Positions 45,168 to 53,387 of a stretch of DNA of 64,000 nucleotides are shown here, piece by piece; position 1 is the stretch's first letter; each line of letters begins with the position of its first letter. Under the pieces are notes generated by a model. The model was not told where the DNA came from. It saw only the letters and a list, made by a program, of their open reading frames with translations, and ran no database searches. A program made the translations under genes and the position numbers. The stretch lies in assembly GCF_024294805.1 (NCBI RefSeq), contig NZ_JANCLU010000004.1, positions 124,001-188,000 of the forward strand, in the 5' to 3' direction. This stretch comes from Alsobacter ponti. GTDB lineage: Bacteria; Pseudomonadota; Alphaproteobacteria; Rhizobiales; Beijerinckiaceae.

Positions 45168-45257
45168 GGAGGGGTGGCCGAGTGGCTGAAGGCGCACGCC
45201 TGGAAAGTGTGTATACGGGAAACCGTATCGCGGGTTCGAATCCCGCCCCCTCCGCCA
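45168..45257 (+). tRNA. tRNA-Ser (GGA)
   Basis: Class II tRNA of 90 nt. The acceptor stem GGAGGGG (45168-45174) pairs with CCCCTCC (45247-45253), followed by discriminator G and an encoded CCA. The D-arm starts TGGCCGAGTGG. The anticodon loop reads CTGGAAA between CACGC/GTGTG, giving anticodon GGA, which reads UCC/UCU serine codons. The long variable arm (GTATACGGGAAACCGTATC) and the T-arm GGGTTCGAATCCC are typical of tRNA-Ser. Confidence 0.96.
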
Positions 45258-45381
45258 TTACCCAGAATTGCGAACAACTGCGCAGGATCCCGCTCCACCC
45301 CGTAGGAGCGGACGAAATCTGATCAGATGCGGCAGCTGCAAACTGTATCCCGGGTGATCGCTGCGCTTGTAGAAGTCGGGG

Positions 45382-45892
45382 TCAGCGCCCCAGCGCCTGC
45401 ACGATGAGTTCCGCGGCGGGCCCGCCTGAGAATTGCTGCTGACCGGTGATGAGGTTGCCGTCGCGCGCCGCGAAGGGCTTGAACATGCCCGAGACGATGA
45501 AGTTTGTGCCTTCGATTTTACTCGCCTCCTCCTCGATCCAGAAGGGCTGGATCTTTGGCCGACCCAGGCGTCCGCATAGGCCTCCTCGCTGTTGGCGAAG
45601 CCGGTCCAGGTCTTGCCTTTGACCAGAAGATCTCCGTTCGACAGGCGAGTCTTCAGCAAGATGCATGTGCCATGGCACACGATGGAGATGATCTTCCCCG
45701 CTTCGTAGGCTTTCGCCAGGAAGGTGTGCAGGGCTGTGTCGTCGATCATTGTGACCATCGGTGATTGTCCGCCCGCGAGGACGATGGCGTCATAGGCGGT
45801 AGGGTCCACTTCGGTGATGGACTTCGTCCCCTTGAGACCTTGCGGCGCACGAGAATGGTCACCGGAGCACTGGCCTCCGAGAGTTGCGCCAT
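45382..45892 (-). pseudogene. Broken DJ-1/PfpI-family gene
   Basis: Remnant of a DJ-1/PfpI (Hsp31-like) gene. The nucleophile-elbow region ISIVCHGTCILL with the conserved Cys-His, and AYDAIVLAGGQSPM before it, lie in one frame. The C-terminal part (IQPFWIEEEASKIEG, ARDGNLITGQQQFSGG) lies in another. The frames join if one A is restored in the short A-run at about 45553-45556 (GGCCAAAG instead of GGCCAAAAG). A second frame change seems needed near 45830, between the ATG at 45892 and GTKSITEVDP. The usual N-terminal strand is also missing. The stop at 45382 is normal. The ATG lies 3 nt after the stop of the upstream oxidoreductase gene, so both once formed an operon. Sequencing error is possible for a single base. 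Confidence 0.75.
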
Positions 45893-45895
45893 GGC

Positions 45896-46528
45896 TTAGC
45901 CCGCGACGGCCGCGAAGGCCCAGTTGCGGCCCTTGCCGCGGAACATGGCCTGGTTGATCCACAGCATGCCGAAGGGTTCGAGCAGGCGGGCCTTGGTGAG
46001 ACCGCCTGCATCGAGCGGTTCGAAGCCGAGATCGGCGAGGAGGCTCGCCGCCTGTTGCTTGGCGGCTTCGCTGTCTCCCGCCATGAACATCACCGGGCGG
46101 TGGGGCAGATGACCGTTCTTCGCCATGATCTCGGCGCCCACCTGGTTCAGCGTCTTGACGACATGCGCGCCAGGGAGCCAGCCTGCCACGGTCTCGCCGC
46201 CGCTGGTCGTATGGCCGACAGTGAGACCGAGCGCGCCGCCCGACATGCCCAGCGGGTTCATGCAGTCGATCACGATCTTGCCCGACAGGTCGCCAAGCGA
46301 CTTGATTGCCGTCTCGGCGGCGCCCCAAGGCAGGGCGAGGATGACGACGTCTGCTACCCTTGCCGCCTCGGCGGGCAGGGTTGCCATTGCGCCGGTTTCG
46401 GCGGCAAGCGTGGCGACTTCGCTGTTCCGCGCATCCCGCGCGCCGAGCGTCATGGCGTGGCCCTTGCCCTTGAGTCCACGGGCGATGGCGCTGCCGACAT
46501 TGCCGGTTCCAATGATGGCCACCCGCAT
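45896..46528 (-). CDS. F420-dependent NADP reductase-like oxidoreductase (NAD(P)-binding)
   Basis: Rossmann-fold protein of 210 aa, annotated in many bacteria as NADPH-dependent F420 reductase-like or 'NAD(P)-binding domain' protein. MRVAIIGTGNVGSAIARGLKGKGH is the dinucleotide-binding start. VADVVILALPWGA and KIVIDCMNPLG follow the family pattern, as does VVKTLNQVGAEIM. Because most Proteobacteria lack F420, the actual cofactor pair is uncertain. ATG 46528 has GGAG at 9 nt. It is divergent from the LysR gene and upstream of the DJ-1 remnant. Base and codon use is visibly less GC-biased than in the flanking housekeeping genes. Confidence 0.82.
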   Translation of the reverse strand: MRVAIIGTGNVGSAIARGLKGKGHAMTLGARDARNSEVATLAAETGAMATLPAEAARVADVVILALPWGAAETAIKSLGDLSGKIVIDCMNPLGMSGGALGLTVGHTTSGGETVAGWLPGAHVVKTLNQVGAEIMAKNGHLPHRPVMFMAGDSEAAKQQAASLLADLGFEPLDAGGLTKARLLEPFGMLWINQAMFRGKGRNWAFAAVAG

Positions 46529-46602
46529 TCGAGTTTCTCCTTGCTTCATCCTCATGAGCAAAGATATTCAGGGCCGCATAGAAATCCCAATGAATTACGA
46601 TC

Positions 46603-47538
46603 ATGTCTGAATTAAGTGATACTGAACTGAGGCGACTGGACCTCACCTTGCTGCTGGTGTTCCTTGGCCTCATCCGGCACCGCAAGGCGCTGAATGTGGC
46701 GGTCGACCTGGGCCTGACGCAATCCGCGATCAGCCAGGCGCTGAAGCGCCTTCGCGAAATCTTCGGTGACGACTTGTTCCTGCGCCGCCCGCATGGATTG
46801 GACCCCACCGCTACTGCCCTGGCACTCGAGGCGCCCGTCGCCCGGGCGGTAGATGCCCTGCGTGGCGCACTGGGCGTCGCACGGGCCTTCGACCCTGGCC
46901 AGGCCTCCGGTGTCCTGCGGATTTCAGCGCTGGACGCCGAACAGGCCGTGCTCATCCCGCCGCTTGCAGCGCGTCTGCGCGGACGCGCGCCCGGCGTCAC
47001 CCTCTCGGTCTTGCCGCTCGGACGAGGCGCGGCGATGGAGGCGCTGGCGGAAGGGCGGGCCGATCTGGCGCTTGGCTTCGTCTGGGATGTGCCGGAGGCC
47101 ATCTCCGGTGAAAAACTCTATGAGGAGTCTTTTCTTGTTGCCGGCCTGCCGAAGGTGTTGCCGAGGGCGCCGCGCCTCAGCCTCGCGGCCTATTGCGCAG
47201 CGGACCATGTGCTGATCTCGCCCGGCGGCGATCTTCGCGGCGTGGTCGACGACCGGCTTGAGGCAATGGGCAGGAGCAGGCGGATCGTGCTCGGCCTTCC
47301 CGCCTTTCTGCCCGCCCTCGCCGCCGTTGCGGCCTCAGGCGGGCTGGTCACGCTTCCGGCGCGGCTGGCGCTGGCCTTCGCGGGCGGCTTCGGCCTCGTG
47401 ACGGCAAAGCCGCCCGTCGAGATCCGCAGCTTCCCGGTCTCGGTCTTCTGGCACCGCCGCAATGATGCTGACCCACGTACAGTCTGGATGAGGCAGCAGG
47501 TGAAGCTGTCGGTCATTGAGCGGCGGGTAGAGGCGTAA
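46603..47538 (+). CDS. LysR-family transcriptional regulator
   Basis: DNA-binding regulator of 311 aa. The winged helix-turn-helix is in residues about 9-68, with LNVAVDLGLTQSAISQALKRLREIFGDDLFLRRPHG as its core (positions 30-65). A LysR-type effector domain follows (SGVLRISALDAEQAVLIPPL onward). It is divergent from the F420-reductase-like gene with 74 bp between starts. That gap contains the palindrome CTCATGAG (46551-46558) and TGA-N10-TCA (46555-46570), possible parts of its operator. LysR regulators commonly control the divergent neighbour, so the oxidoreductase and the former DJ-1 gene are its likely targets. Codon use resembles the oxidoreductase gene rather than the surroundings. Confidence 0.9.
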   Translation: MSELSDTELRRLDLTLLLVFLGLIRHRKALNVAVDLGLTQSAISQALKRLREIFGDDLFLRRPHGLDPTATALALEAPVARAVDALRGALGVARAFDPGQASGVLRISALDAEQAVLIPPLAARLRGRAPGVTLSVLPLGRGAAMEALAEGRADLALGFVWDVPEAISGEKLYEESFLVAGLPKVLPRAPRLSLAAYCAADHVLISPGGDLRGVVDDRLEAMGRSRRIVLGLPAFLPALAAVAASGGLVTLPARLALAFAGGFGLVTAKPPVEIRSFPVSVFWHRRNDADPRTVWMRQQVKLSVIERRVEA

Positions 47539-47725
47539 TGCTGCATGAAAGAGGTTGGAGATCAGTTTCCGCAATCGTACCAAGGGTTGCGCTGCATCCC
47601 GGCGAGAGAGTTTGCGCTCAGCCCCTTTCCCTCCTCCACCTGACATCTGAAATCGGGATCGAGACGGCGTCGCTCCGTTGCTTTGTTTTCGATGCTAGGC
47701 CGAGACACATCGCGGCGCTCGCCTG

Positions 47726-48052
47726 CTAGATGGCGTCGATCCCAACAGCGAGGTCGCGCAGGGTCGAGGGGATAGGAAACCCATACCCTTTCTCGTTTTC
47801 GTATGCCCGCAGACGTCCTTCCTGGTGATAGGTGCTCGAATAGAGCTCGGCGCCAATCATTTGAAGCGCCAGAACCAGCGCCTGAAGGGCGTCGTACCCT
47901 GCCGACGCAAAGACCCTTTTACCTTCCGGCCAGTCGATGTCGTACTGGCATGACCAGACCTTGCCCCGTTTTTCGGGCCGGTGGATGTCGATGGAAACGG
48001 GCGACTCGCCGTCCGCGTTTCTCAAATAAATCGTATGCGACACAATGATCAT
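47726..48052 (-). CDS. Small uncharacterised protein (DUF6968-like)
   Basis: Hypothetical protein of 108 aa from ATG 48052, which begins MIIVSHTIYLRNADGESPV. The conserved-looking stretches are SIDIHRPEKRGKVWSCQYDIDWPEGK and GYDALQALVLALQMIGAELYSS. From memory this resembles a small family (DUF6968) of unknown function scattered through Proteobacteria, often in mobile or accessory regions. No signal peptide or membrane segment. It lies 187 bp past the LysR gene on the other strand and shares the lower GC content of that segment. Confidence 0.68.
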   Translation of the reverse strand: MIIVSHTIYLRNADGESPVSIDIHRPEKRGKVWSCQYDIDWPEGKRVFASAGYDALQALVLALQMIGAELYSSTYHQEGRLRAYENEKGYGFPIPSTLRDLAVGIDAI

Positions 48053-48161
48053 CACACGCCTCAATGATCTAAAAACGGAAGTTCGGAGATCGGCAAAGCA
48101 GCTGGATTGACGCAATAGACCCGAGGAACGAACGCGCCGGATGGCCCTAACGTAGCATCGT

Positions 48162-48824
48162 TCAGCCGTTCCGACGCTCGCCCACCAGGGACTTCTGGTC
48201 CGGGGCCGAAGGGGACTCTCCCCCGCGCTCGGCCGATGCGCCCGATGGCACCTCGTCGCCGGGCTCGACAGGGCCTTCGCGGGTCGCCTCGATCTCGTCG
48301 AGCACGGCTTCGGGGGCCACGTCGCGCTCGATTTCGCGGATTTCCGGGTCGACCGCCGCGTCGATGCCCATCCGGCCGGCGATGGCGGTCAGCAGCGACG
48401 CGAGGCGGGTGATCTCGTGTTCGGCCAGCAGGCTGATCTGCAGGTCGAGGTCGGCCCGCTTGTCGGCGGCCGCGGACATCCGGTTCTGCGCGATCATCAC
48501 GAAGGTCGACAGGAAGATCGCCTCGACCGAGGCCATCATGCCCAGCATGACGAAGGAATCGTCCCAGGCCCGGACGCCCGGGATGAGGCCGAAATTGGCG
48601 GCGAGCCAGAACCCCACCGCGGCGACGTGCAGGTAGACGAACAGCATGCTGCCGGTGAAGCGCGTGATCGCCGCCGCGAAGCGCTCCTCCCGCGTCGCCT
48701 GGGCGTCCTCGCGCCGTCGCCGTTCGCTGAGCGACTGGATGTTGCGGGCAAGCACGGAACTGAGGCCGTTGGAGTCGGCTGATCCGGTGTCGGCGGCCCT
48801 GTCGCGGGCCCGAGGGGACGTCAT
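48162..48824 (-). CDS. DUF1003 membrane protein
   Basis: Inner-membrane protein of 220 aa. Two close hydrophobic helices at about residues 58-80 and 90-112 surround the short loop NFGLIPGVRAWDDSF, and the following ASVEAIFLSTFVMIAQNRM with DLQISLLAEHEITRLASL is diagnostic of DUF1003. The acidic C-terminal tail is Glu/Pro-rich. ATG 48824 was chosen; the frame stays open far upstream but without homology. The family's function is unknown; some members are linked to stress response or metal homeostasis in genome context. Confidence 0.85.
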   Translation of the reverse strand: MTSPRARDRAADTGSADSNGLSSVLARNIQSLSERRRREDAQATREERFAAAITRFTGSMLFVYLHVAAVGFWLAANFGLIPGVRAWDDSFVMLGMMASVEAIFLSTFVMIAQNRMSAAADKRADLDLQISLLAEHEITRLASLLTAIAGRMGIDAAVDPEIREIERDVAPEAVLDEIEATREGPVEPGDEVPSGASAERGGESPSAPDQKSLVGERRNG

Positions 48825-48920
48825 GGTCGATCTCTCGCGCGTCGCTTGGCAACGTCTCCGCCGCGCTTTCGGTTCGCGGCTGGGTGACGCCGCTCCGGCC
48901 GGGGTGGTAGCGTCACCCGC

Positions 48921-49244
48921 ATGAGCGACCCGCGCGCGCCCTCCTCTCCCGCCGACGCTGCCTGGCTGTGGCGGGACGACGTCGACGCCCTCGCCTTCCG
49001 TCCGCCGGGCCGCGCCGGGCTGTGCTTCGTGCATCGGCTTGCCTTCCGCGCGCTTTTGCGCGCCGAGCCCGCGCCCGTGGCGTGCCTGGCCTTCTTCCGG
49101 CGCCACGCGGCGGCGTTTGAGGCGGCGGCTTTGGCCAAGGCGTCGGCCCGTGCCCTGCCCGACGACGCGAACTTCCACCTGACCAGCCGCGACGTGGCGC
49201 GCCGGTTGACCGTGGCGAAGGCCGAGTCTACGGTCGAGCCGTGA
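48921..49244 (+). CDS. Hypothetical protein
   Basis: Predicted 107-aa soluble protein, rich in Ala and Arg, with no signal peptide or membrane helix. It contains CFVHRLAFRALLRAEPAPVACLAFFRRHAAAFEAAALAKA, which could be an all-helical domain. A small C-terminal region reads NFHLTSRDVARRL. I do not recognise a family. It is divergent from the DUF1003 gene (96 bp), and its stop overlaps the first stem of the cobalamin riboswitch by 5 nt, so transcription from here might run into the switch. Confidence 0.55.
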   Translation: MSDPRAPSSPADAAWLWRDDVDALAFRPPGRAGLCFVHRLAFRALLRAEPAPVACLAFFRRHAAAFEAAALAKASARALPDDANFHLTSRDVARRLTVAKAESTVEP

Positions 49245-49410
49245 CGGTTCCCATCCGGGATCAAAAGGGAACGCCGTGAAGCCGCGAGGCCGAGGCGGCG
49301 ACTGCCCCCGCAACTGTGAGCGGCGAGCTCTCCAGTCAACACGGCCACTGGGCGACCGGGAAGGCGGACTGGGAAGCGGCGACCCGCAAGTCAGGACACC
49401 TGCCGTCACG
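49240..49410 (+). promoter_or_regulatory. Cobalamin (AdoCbl) riboswitch
   Basis: The closing stem is CGTGACGG (49240-49247) with CCGTCACG (49403-49410). The B12 box AGTCAGGACACCTGCC (49389-49404) is intact, GGGAACGCCGTGAA matches the upstream conserved block, and CCCCCGCAACTGT and GCCACTGGG match the internal core. It lies about 120 bp before cbtB. Together they show a class-I cobalamin riboswitch that would switch off the cobalt uptake genes when cobalamin is plentiful. Confidence 0.93.
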
Positions 49411-49533
49411 TTGGACCGACGACCGGGCGGGGTGTCCCGAGAGCAGTCATGGGCAGCAAGCCGGCGCGGTCGCCGGGGTCGCTTCTCCTGCCTCTCTCCA
49501 CGACTCCCGGGCCGGGGCAGACAGGAGAGAACC

Positions 49534-49719
49534 GTGCACGCCGCCCAGACTTCCGCCTCGGTTTCCACCGGCATCCGTTCCGCCAGCGCCACCATGCAGG
49601 CCGTGCTCGCGCTCGTGTTCGGCATCTTCATCGTGGGAATGGTCGGCTTCTCGCACGCGAGCACGATCCATAACGCCGCGCACGATGTGCGCCACTCGGC
49701 GGGATTCCCCTGCCACTAA
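49534..49719 (+). CDS. cbtB: Cobalt transporter small subunit CbtB
   Basis: Membrane peptide of 61 aa with one helix at about residues 22-42. The C-terminal tail carries His, Asp and Cys: HNAAHDVRHSAGFPCH, typical of CbtB and probably metal-binding. The start is GTG 49534 with AGGAG 7-10 nt upstream; the ORF extends upstream through the riboswitch without meaning. It is followed after 7 bp by cbtA. Control by the cobalamin riboswitch fits a role in cobalt supply for B12 synthesis. Confidence 0.9.
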   Translation: MHAAQTSASVSTGIRSASATMQAVLALVFGIFIVGMVGFSHASTIHNAAHDVRHSAGFPCH

Positions 49720-49726
49720 GTCCCTG

Positions 49727-50425
49727 ATGTCCGTTTTCCGGTCCATCGTCTTTTCGGCCGCCCTGGCCGGGCTCGTCGTCGGCGGGGTGGTGACGCTCGT
49801 CCAGCATCTGCTGACGACGCCGCTGATTCTCCAGGCCGAGCAGTACGAGAGCGCCGGCGCCGCGCCGCCGGCCGCTCACGAGCACGCCGGCGCGGATCAT
49901 GCGGCGCACGAGCACGGCGAGGCGGCATGGCAACCCCGGGACGGCCTGGAGCGCACGCTCTACACGGCCGGCGCGAACGTGCTGAACACCACGGGTTTCG
50001 CCTTGATGCTGCTGGCGTTCTACACGCTGCGGGGCGGCAGAATCGGCTGGCGGCAGGGACTTCTGTGGGGTCTGGCCGGCTTCGCCGCCTTCAGCCTCGC
50101 CCCGGCGCTCGGCCTTCCCCCGCAATTGCCCGGCGCGGCCGAAACGCCGCTCGGGCCTCGCCAGCTCTGGTGGGTGGCGACGGCGGCCGCCACGCTCGGT
50201 GGCCTGGGCCTGGTCGGGCTCCTGCGCACGCCGCTGGCCATCGTCGCGGGCCTGGCCCTGATCGCCCTGCCGCACCTGATCGGCGCGCCGCAGCTCGCCG
50301 AGGCGGGGTCCAGTGTCCCGCTGGCGCTGTCGCGCCAGTTCGTTCTTGCGGCGCTCGCCACCAGCTTCGTGTCCTGGGTGATGCTGGGCTGGCTCACGGG
50401 CCTGCTGCACGCCCGCTCCGCCTGA
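49727..50425 (+). CDS. cbtA: Cobalt transporter subunit CbtA
   Basis: Membrane protein of 232 aa with five or six hydrophobic segments. A His-rich loop (HEHAGADHAAHEHGEAAW) follows the first helix and is typical of CbtA, as is LPPQLPGAAETPLGPRQLWW in the middle. It forms the main body of the CbtAB cobalt uptake system together with CbtB. ATG 49727 was chosen as it gives the first helix at once. A strong terminator follows at 50508-50537. No cobalamin biosynthesis genes are seen in the window. Confidence 0.9.
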   Translation: MSVFRSIVFSAALAGLVVGGVVTLVQHLLTTPLILQAEQYESAGAAPPAAHEHAGADHAAHEHGEAAWQPRDGLERTLYTAGANVLNTTGFALMLLAFYTLRGGRIGWRQGLLWGLAGFAAFSLAPALGLPPQLPGAAETPLGPRQLWWVATAAATLGGLGLVGLLRTPLAIVAGLALIALPHLIGAPQLAEAGSSVPLALSRQFVLAALATSFVSWVMLGWLTGLLHARSA

Positions 50426-50507
50426 GGCGTGCCGAAACGCACCGACGCAGACGGGCCCCGCGCGCCCTCATCCGCCGGTGGGGTGCATTCCTCCCTCACA
50501 CAGACTC

Positions 50508-50537
50508 GAGCCGCCGAGGGCCTCGGCGGCTCTTTTT
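50508..50537 (+). terminator. Intrinsic terminator after cbtBA
   Basis: GAGCCGCCGAGG (50508-50519) and CCTCGGCGGCTC (50521-50532) form a long GC stem, followed by TTTTT. It lies 83 bp after the cbtA stop and just before the end of the converging helicase gene. Confidence 0.88.
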
Positions 50538-50542
50538 CGGGC

Positions 50543-52627
50543 TCAGGCGCCCCACATCCCTCTCACGCGCGCGCCGATGTCGACGGTGGCCATGGCCGGT
50601 CGTGACGCCGCGCGCGGGTCTGACGCGGCAGGCCAGCCGCGCGTCTCGAACAGGCCCAGCAGGCCGGCAGGGATGAAGCGCGTGCGAGAGGCGAACACCG
50701 ATCGATCGCCGCCGCGCGCCTGCTGCGCCACGTAGAAGCGCTGCGGCGTGACGAGGTGCAGGGAGTCGCGGGCCCGCGTCATGGCGACGTAGAGCAGGCG
50801 GCGCTCCTCCTCGATCTCCTCGCGCCGGCCGGTGGCGAGGTCGGAGGGCATGCAGCCGTCAATCACGTTGAGGCAGTAGACATTGGTCCATTCCTGCCCC
50901 TTGGCCGAATGGATGGTGGACAGGATCAAATAGTCCTCGTCGAGCAGCGGCGGGCCGGCCTCCGCGCTGGTCGCGTCCGGCGGATCGAGCGTCAGTTCGG
51001 TCAGGAAGCGTTCGCGCCCCGGGTAGGAACCGGCGATCTGCTCGAGTTGCAGCAGGTCGCCGGCGCGCATCGCGGCGTCGTCATAGCGCCTTTCCAGGTG
51101 CGGCTCGTACCAGGCGCGCACGCGCTCGATCTCGGCCGGCCAGCCGAGCCCGTCGGCGTCGAGCCCGGTGAGGAGTTCAACGAGGCCCGGCCAGTCCTGC
51201 GCGGCGGCGGCGGGCGGCCGCAGCCCGGCCAGGCCCTCGCGCAGGCTCGCCGCATCCGCGACGGCGTCGAGCATCCGCCCCGCGGTGGCCGGACCGACGC
51301 CCGGAAGCAGTTGCAGCACCCGGAACCCGGTGACGCGGTCGGCCGGGTTGCCGGCGAAGCGCAGGACGGCGAGCACGTCCTTGACGTGCGCGGCCTCGAG
51401 GAAGCGCAGCCCGCCGAACTTCACGAACGGGATGTTGCGCCGGGCCAGTTCCACCTCCAGCGGCGCGCTGTGGTGCGAGGCGCGAAACAGCACGGCCTGG
51501 GATTTCAGCCGCACGCCGGCCTCGCGCGCCTCCAGCACGCGCTCGGCGACGTAGCGGGCCTGGTCGGCCTCGTCGCGCACGGTCACCAGCAGCGGGCGCT
51601 GCGCCGAGACGCGTTCGCTGCGCAGGTTCTTGGTGAAGCGCTCGGCGGCGAGGCCGATCACGGCGTTCGAGGCGGCGAGGATGGGCTGGGTGGAGCGGTA
51701 GTTCTCCTCCAGCGTCACGACCCGGGCGGGAGGATCGAACTGGCCGGGAAAATCGAGGATGTTGCGCACGGTGGCGGCGCGGAACGAGTAGATCGACTGG
51801 GCGTCGTCGCCGACCACGGTGACGCCTCGCCCGTCCGGGCGCAGCCCCCGCAGGATGGCGGCCTGCAGCCGGTTGGTGTCCTGGTATTCGTCGACGAGGA
51901 CGTGGTCGAACTGCCCGGCGATCTCTCCGGCGACCTCGGGAGCGTCCATCACGCGCGCCCAGTAGAGCAGAAGATCGTCATAATCGAGGACATTCTGCGC
52001 CTGCTTCGCGTCGACATAGGCGGCGAACAACGTCTTCAACTCCTCGACGAATGCGGCGCACCACGGAAACGAGTCCGCCAGGACCGGCTCGAGCGCCGAC
52101 TCGGCGTTCACGGCGCGCGAATAGATCGCCAGGCACGTGCCCTTGGCCGGGAAGCGGGTCTCCTTGGCCGACAGGCCGCGCTCGTGCCGGACCAGGTTCA
52201 TCAGGTCGGCCGAGTCCTCCCGGTCGTGGATGGTGAAGGCGGGCGACAGCCCGATCCGGTCGGCCTGCTCGCGCAGGATGCGCGCGCCGACCGCGTGGAA
52301 GGTGCCGGCCCAGGGCAGGCCCGCGCGCACCGAGGGATGGTCGGGCCCCAGCACCTTGGCGGCTATGCGTTCGGCCCGGCGCGTCATGTCCTGGGCGGCG
52401 CGGCGGGAGAAGGTGAGCAGCAGGATGCGGTAGGGATCGGCCCCGTCGGCGAGCAGACGGGCGACGCGGTGCGCGAGCGTGTTCGTCTTGCCCGATCCCG
52501 CTCCGGCGATGACCAGTAACGGCCCCGGCGCCGGGTCGCCGCGTCCATGCTCCACGGCGGCGCGCTGGGCCGGATTCAGCCGCGCGAAGGGATCGTCCTG
52601 CGTGGTCTTCGCCAGCGATTCGCTCAT
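50543..52627 (-). CDS. UvrD/PcrA-like ATP-dependent DNA helicase (SF1A)
   Basis: 3'-5' helicase of 694 aa. Motif I is AGAGSGKT, Ia LLTFSRRAA, II VDEYQDTN, III VVGDDAQSIYSFRAA, IV LEENYRST, V TIHSAKGQEW and VI EERRLLYVAMTRARDSL. ATG 52627 is used, since the conserved LNPAQRAAVEHG starts about 20 residues in. It is somewhat shorter than the main UvrD (about 720-780 aa), and its C-terminal region lacks the long tail, so it may be a second UvrD-like helicase rather than the repair enzyme itself. The gene is monocistronic. Confidence 0.93.
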   Translation of the reverse strand: MSESLAKTTQDDPFARLNPAQRAAVEHGRGDPAPGPLLVIAGAGSGKTNTLAHRVARLLADGADPYRILLLTFSRRAAQDMTRRAERIAAKVLGPDHPSVRAGLPWAGTFHAVGARILREQADRIGLSPAFTIHDREDSADLMNLVRHERGLSAKETRFPAKGTCLAIYSRAVNAESALEPVLADSFPWCAAFVEELKTLFAAYVDAKQAQNVLDYDDLLLYWARVMDAPEVAGEIAGQFDHVLVDEYQDTNRLQAAILRGLRPDGRGVTVVGDDAQSIYSFRAATVRNILDFPGQFDPPARVVTLEENYRSTQPILAASNAVIGLAAERFTKNLRSERVSAQRPLLVTVRDEADQARYVAERVLEAREAGVRLKSQAVLFRASHHSAPLEVELARRNIPFVKFGGLRFLEAAHVKDVLAVLRFAGNPADRVTGFRVLQLLPGVGPATAGRMLDAVADAASLREGLAGLRPPAAAAQDWPGLVELLTGLDADGLGWPAEIERVRAWYEPHLERRYDDAAMRAGDLLQLEQIAGSYPGRERFLTELTLDPPDATSAEAGPPLLDEDYLILSTIHSAKGQEWTNVYCLNVIDGCMPSDLATGRREEIEEERRLLYVAMTRARDSLHLVTPQRFYVAQQARGGDRSVFASRTRFIPAGLLGLFETRGWPAASDPRAASRPAMATVDIGARVRGMWGA

Positions 52628-52798
52628 GAAGAAACACAACCATGTTTCTCATTTGTTCGGAAGGCCTGCGCAATCGCCCCCGGCGCGGGGTGCGGCGTCC
52701 CGCCCCACGGGTGCAGGTCGTGAATCGTTTGTCGGTCCGGAACCGTTCGTTGCCGCAGGCGTCAACCTGCACGCGGCGGTCAGATGCGGAGCCCGACG

Positions 52799-53011
52799 AT
52801 GCCCATCATGGAAGACGATTTCAGCCCCGCAGCGGGCTGTTCGTCAGACGACGCCGCCTTCATCATGCGGCGTCTCGGGCGCGCCCTCGCGCCCGCGCTG
52901 GACGACGTTGTGGAGCAGAGCCTGCCGCCCCCGATGCTGCAGATGCTGAGCCTGCTGGAACGCGTCGAACGTCAGCGGCGCGACCGCGAAGGCGGCGACG
53001 AGGCGGCTTAG
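52799..53011 (+). CDS. Small hypothetical protein
   Basis: Predicted 70-aa acidic-then-basic protein without membrane or signal features: EDDFSPAAGCSSDDAAFIMRR, a helical PPPMLQMLSLLERVERQR and a charged end. It lies between the divergent helicase gene and the cytochrome c gene on the plus strand. No family recognised; coding status rests on position and start context only. Confidence 0.4.
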   Translation: MPIMEDDFSPAAGCSSDDAAFIMRRLGRALAPALDDVVEQSLPPPMLQMLSLLERVERQRRDREGGDEAA

Positions 53012-53050
53012 CCTTGACCCGGGCCACCGCCCGGCTTCTATCATCGGGGC

Positions 53051-53380
53051 ATGAACCTCGCCCGAATGCTCCGCGCGGCCTCCCGCGCCGCTCTCCCCGC
53101 CGCGTTCGCCGTGGTCGTCTCGGCGCCGCTGTCCGCCCAGCAGGTCAAGCAGCCTGTCGGCATCGAGGCCTGCGCGCCGTGCCACGGCTACGACGGCATC
53201 GCCAAGGACGTGGAAGTGCCCCATCTGGCGGGGCAGAACGTGGTCTACCTCTACAACCAGCTGCGCGCATTCCGCACCGGCGAGCGGAAGCACAAGGAGA
53301 TGCGCTACATGTCGCGCCATCTCTCCGCCAAGGAGCTCGAGGCCTTCGCCGAATACTACGCCTCCCTGCCGCGAATCTGA
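53051..53380 (+). CDS. Class I c-type cytochrome
   Basis: Periplasmic monohaem cytochrome c of 109 aa. The signal peptide runs to about residue 30 (SAPLSAQQ). The haem-binding motif CAPCH is followed by GYDGIAKDVEVPHLAGQNVVYL. The axial Met is expected in EMRYMSRHLS. It resembles c553/c4-type electron carriers. It lies 8 bp from the end of nnrU (converging) in a group of nitrogen-oxide/redox accessory genes; a role as electron donor there is an inference. Confidence 0.9.
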   Translation: MNLARMLRAASRAALPAAFAVVVSAPLSAQQVKQPVGIEACAPCHGYDGIAKDVEVPHLAGQNVVYLYNQLRAFRTGERKHKEMRYMSRHLSAKELEAFAEYYASLPRI

Positions 53381-53387
53381 CCCGGGC

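Noticed and set aside
46555-46570. TGA-N10-TCA as a LysR operator
   Set aside because: The half-sites are only 3 bp and the T-N11-A pattern is not met exactly; mentioned in the gene entry only as a possibility.
45168-48200. Attachment-site duplication of the tRNA-Ser 3' end
   Set aside because: I looked for a second GGTTCGAATCCCGCCC-like copy downstream and found none, so no att site is claimed.
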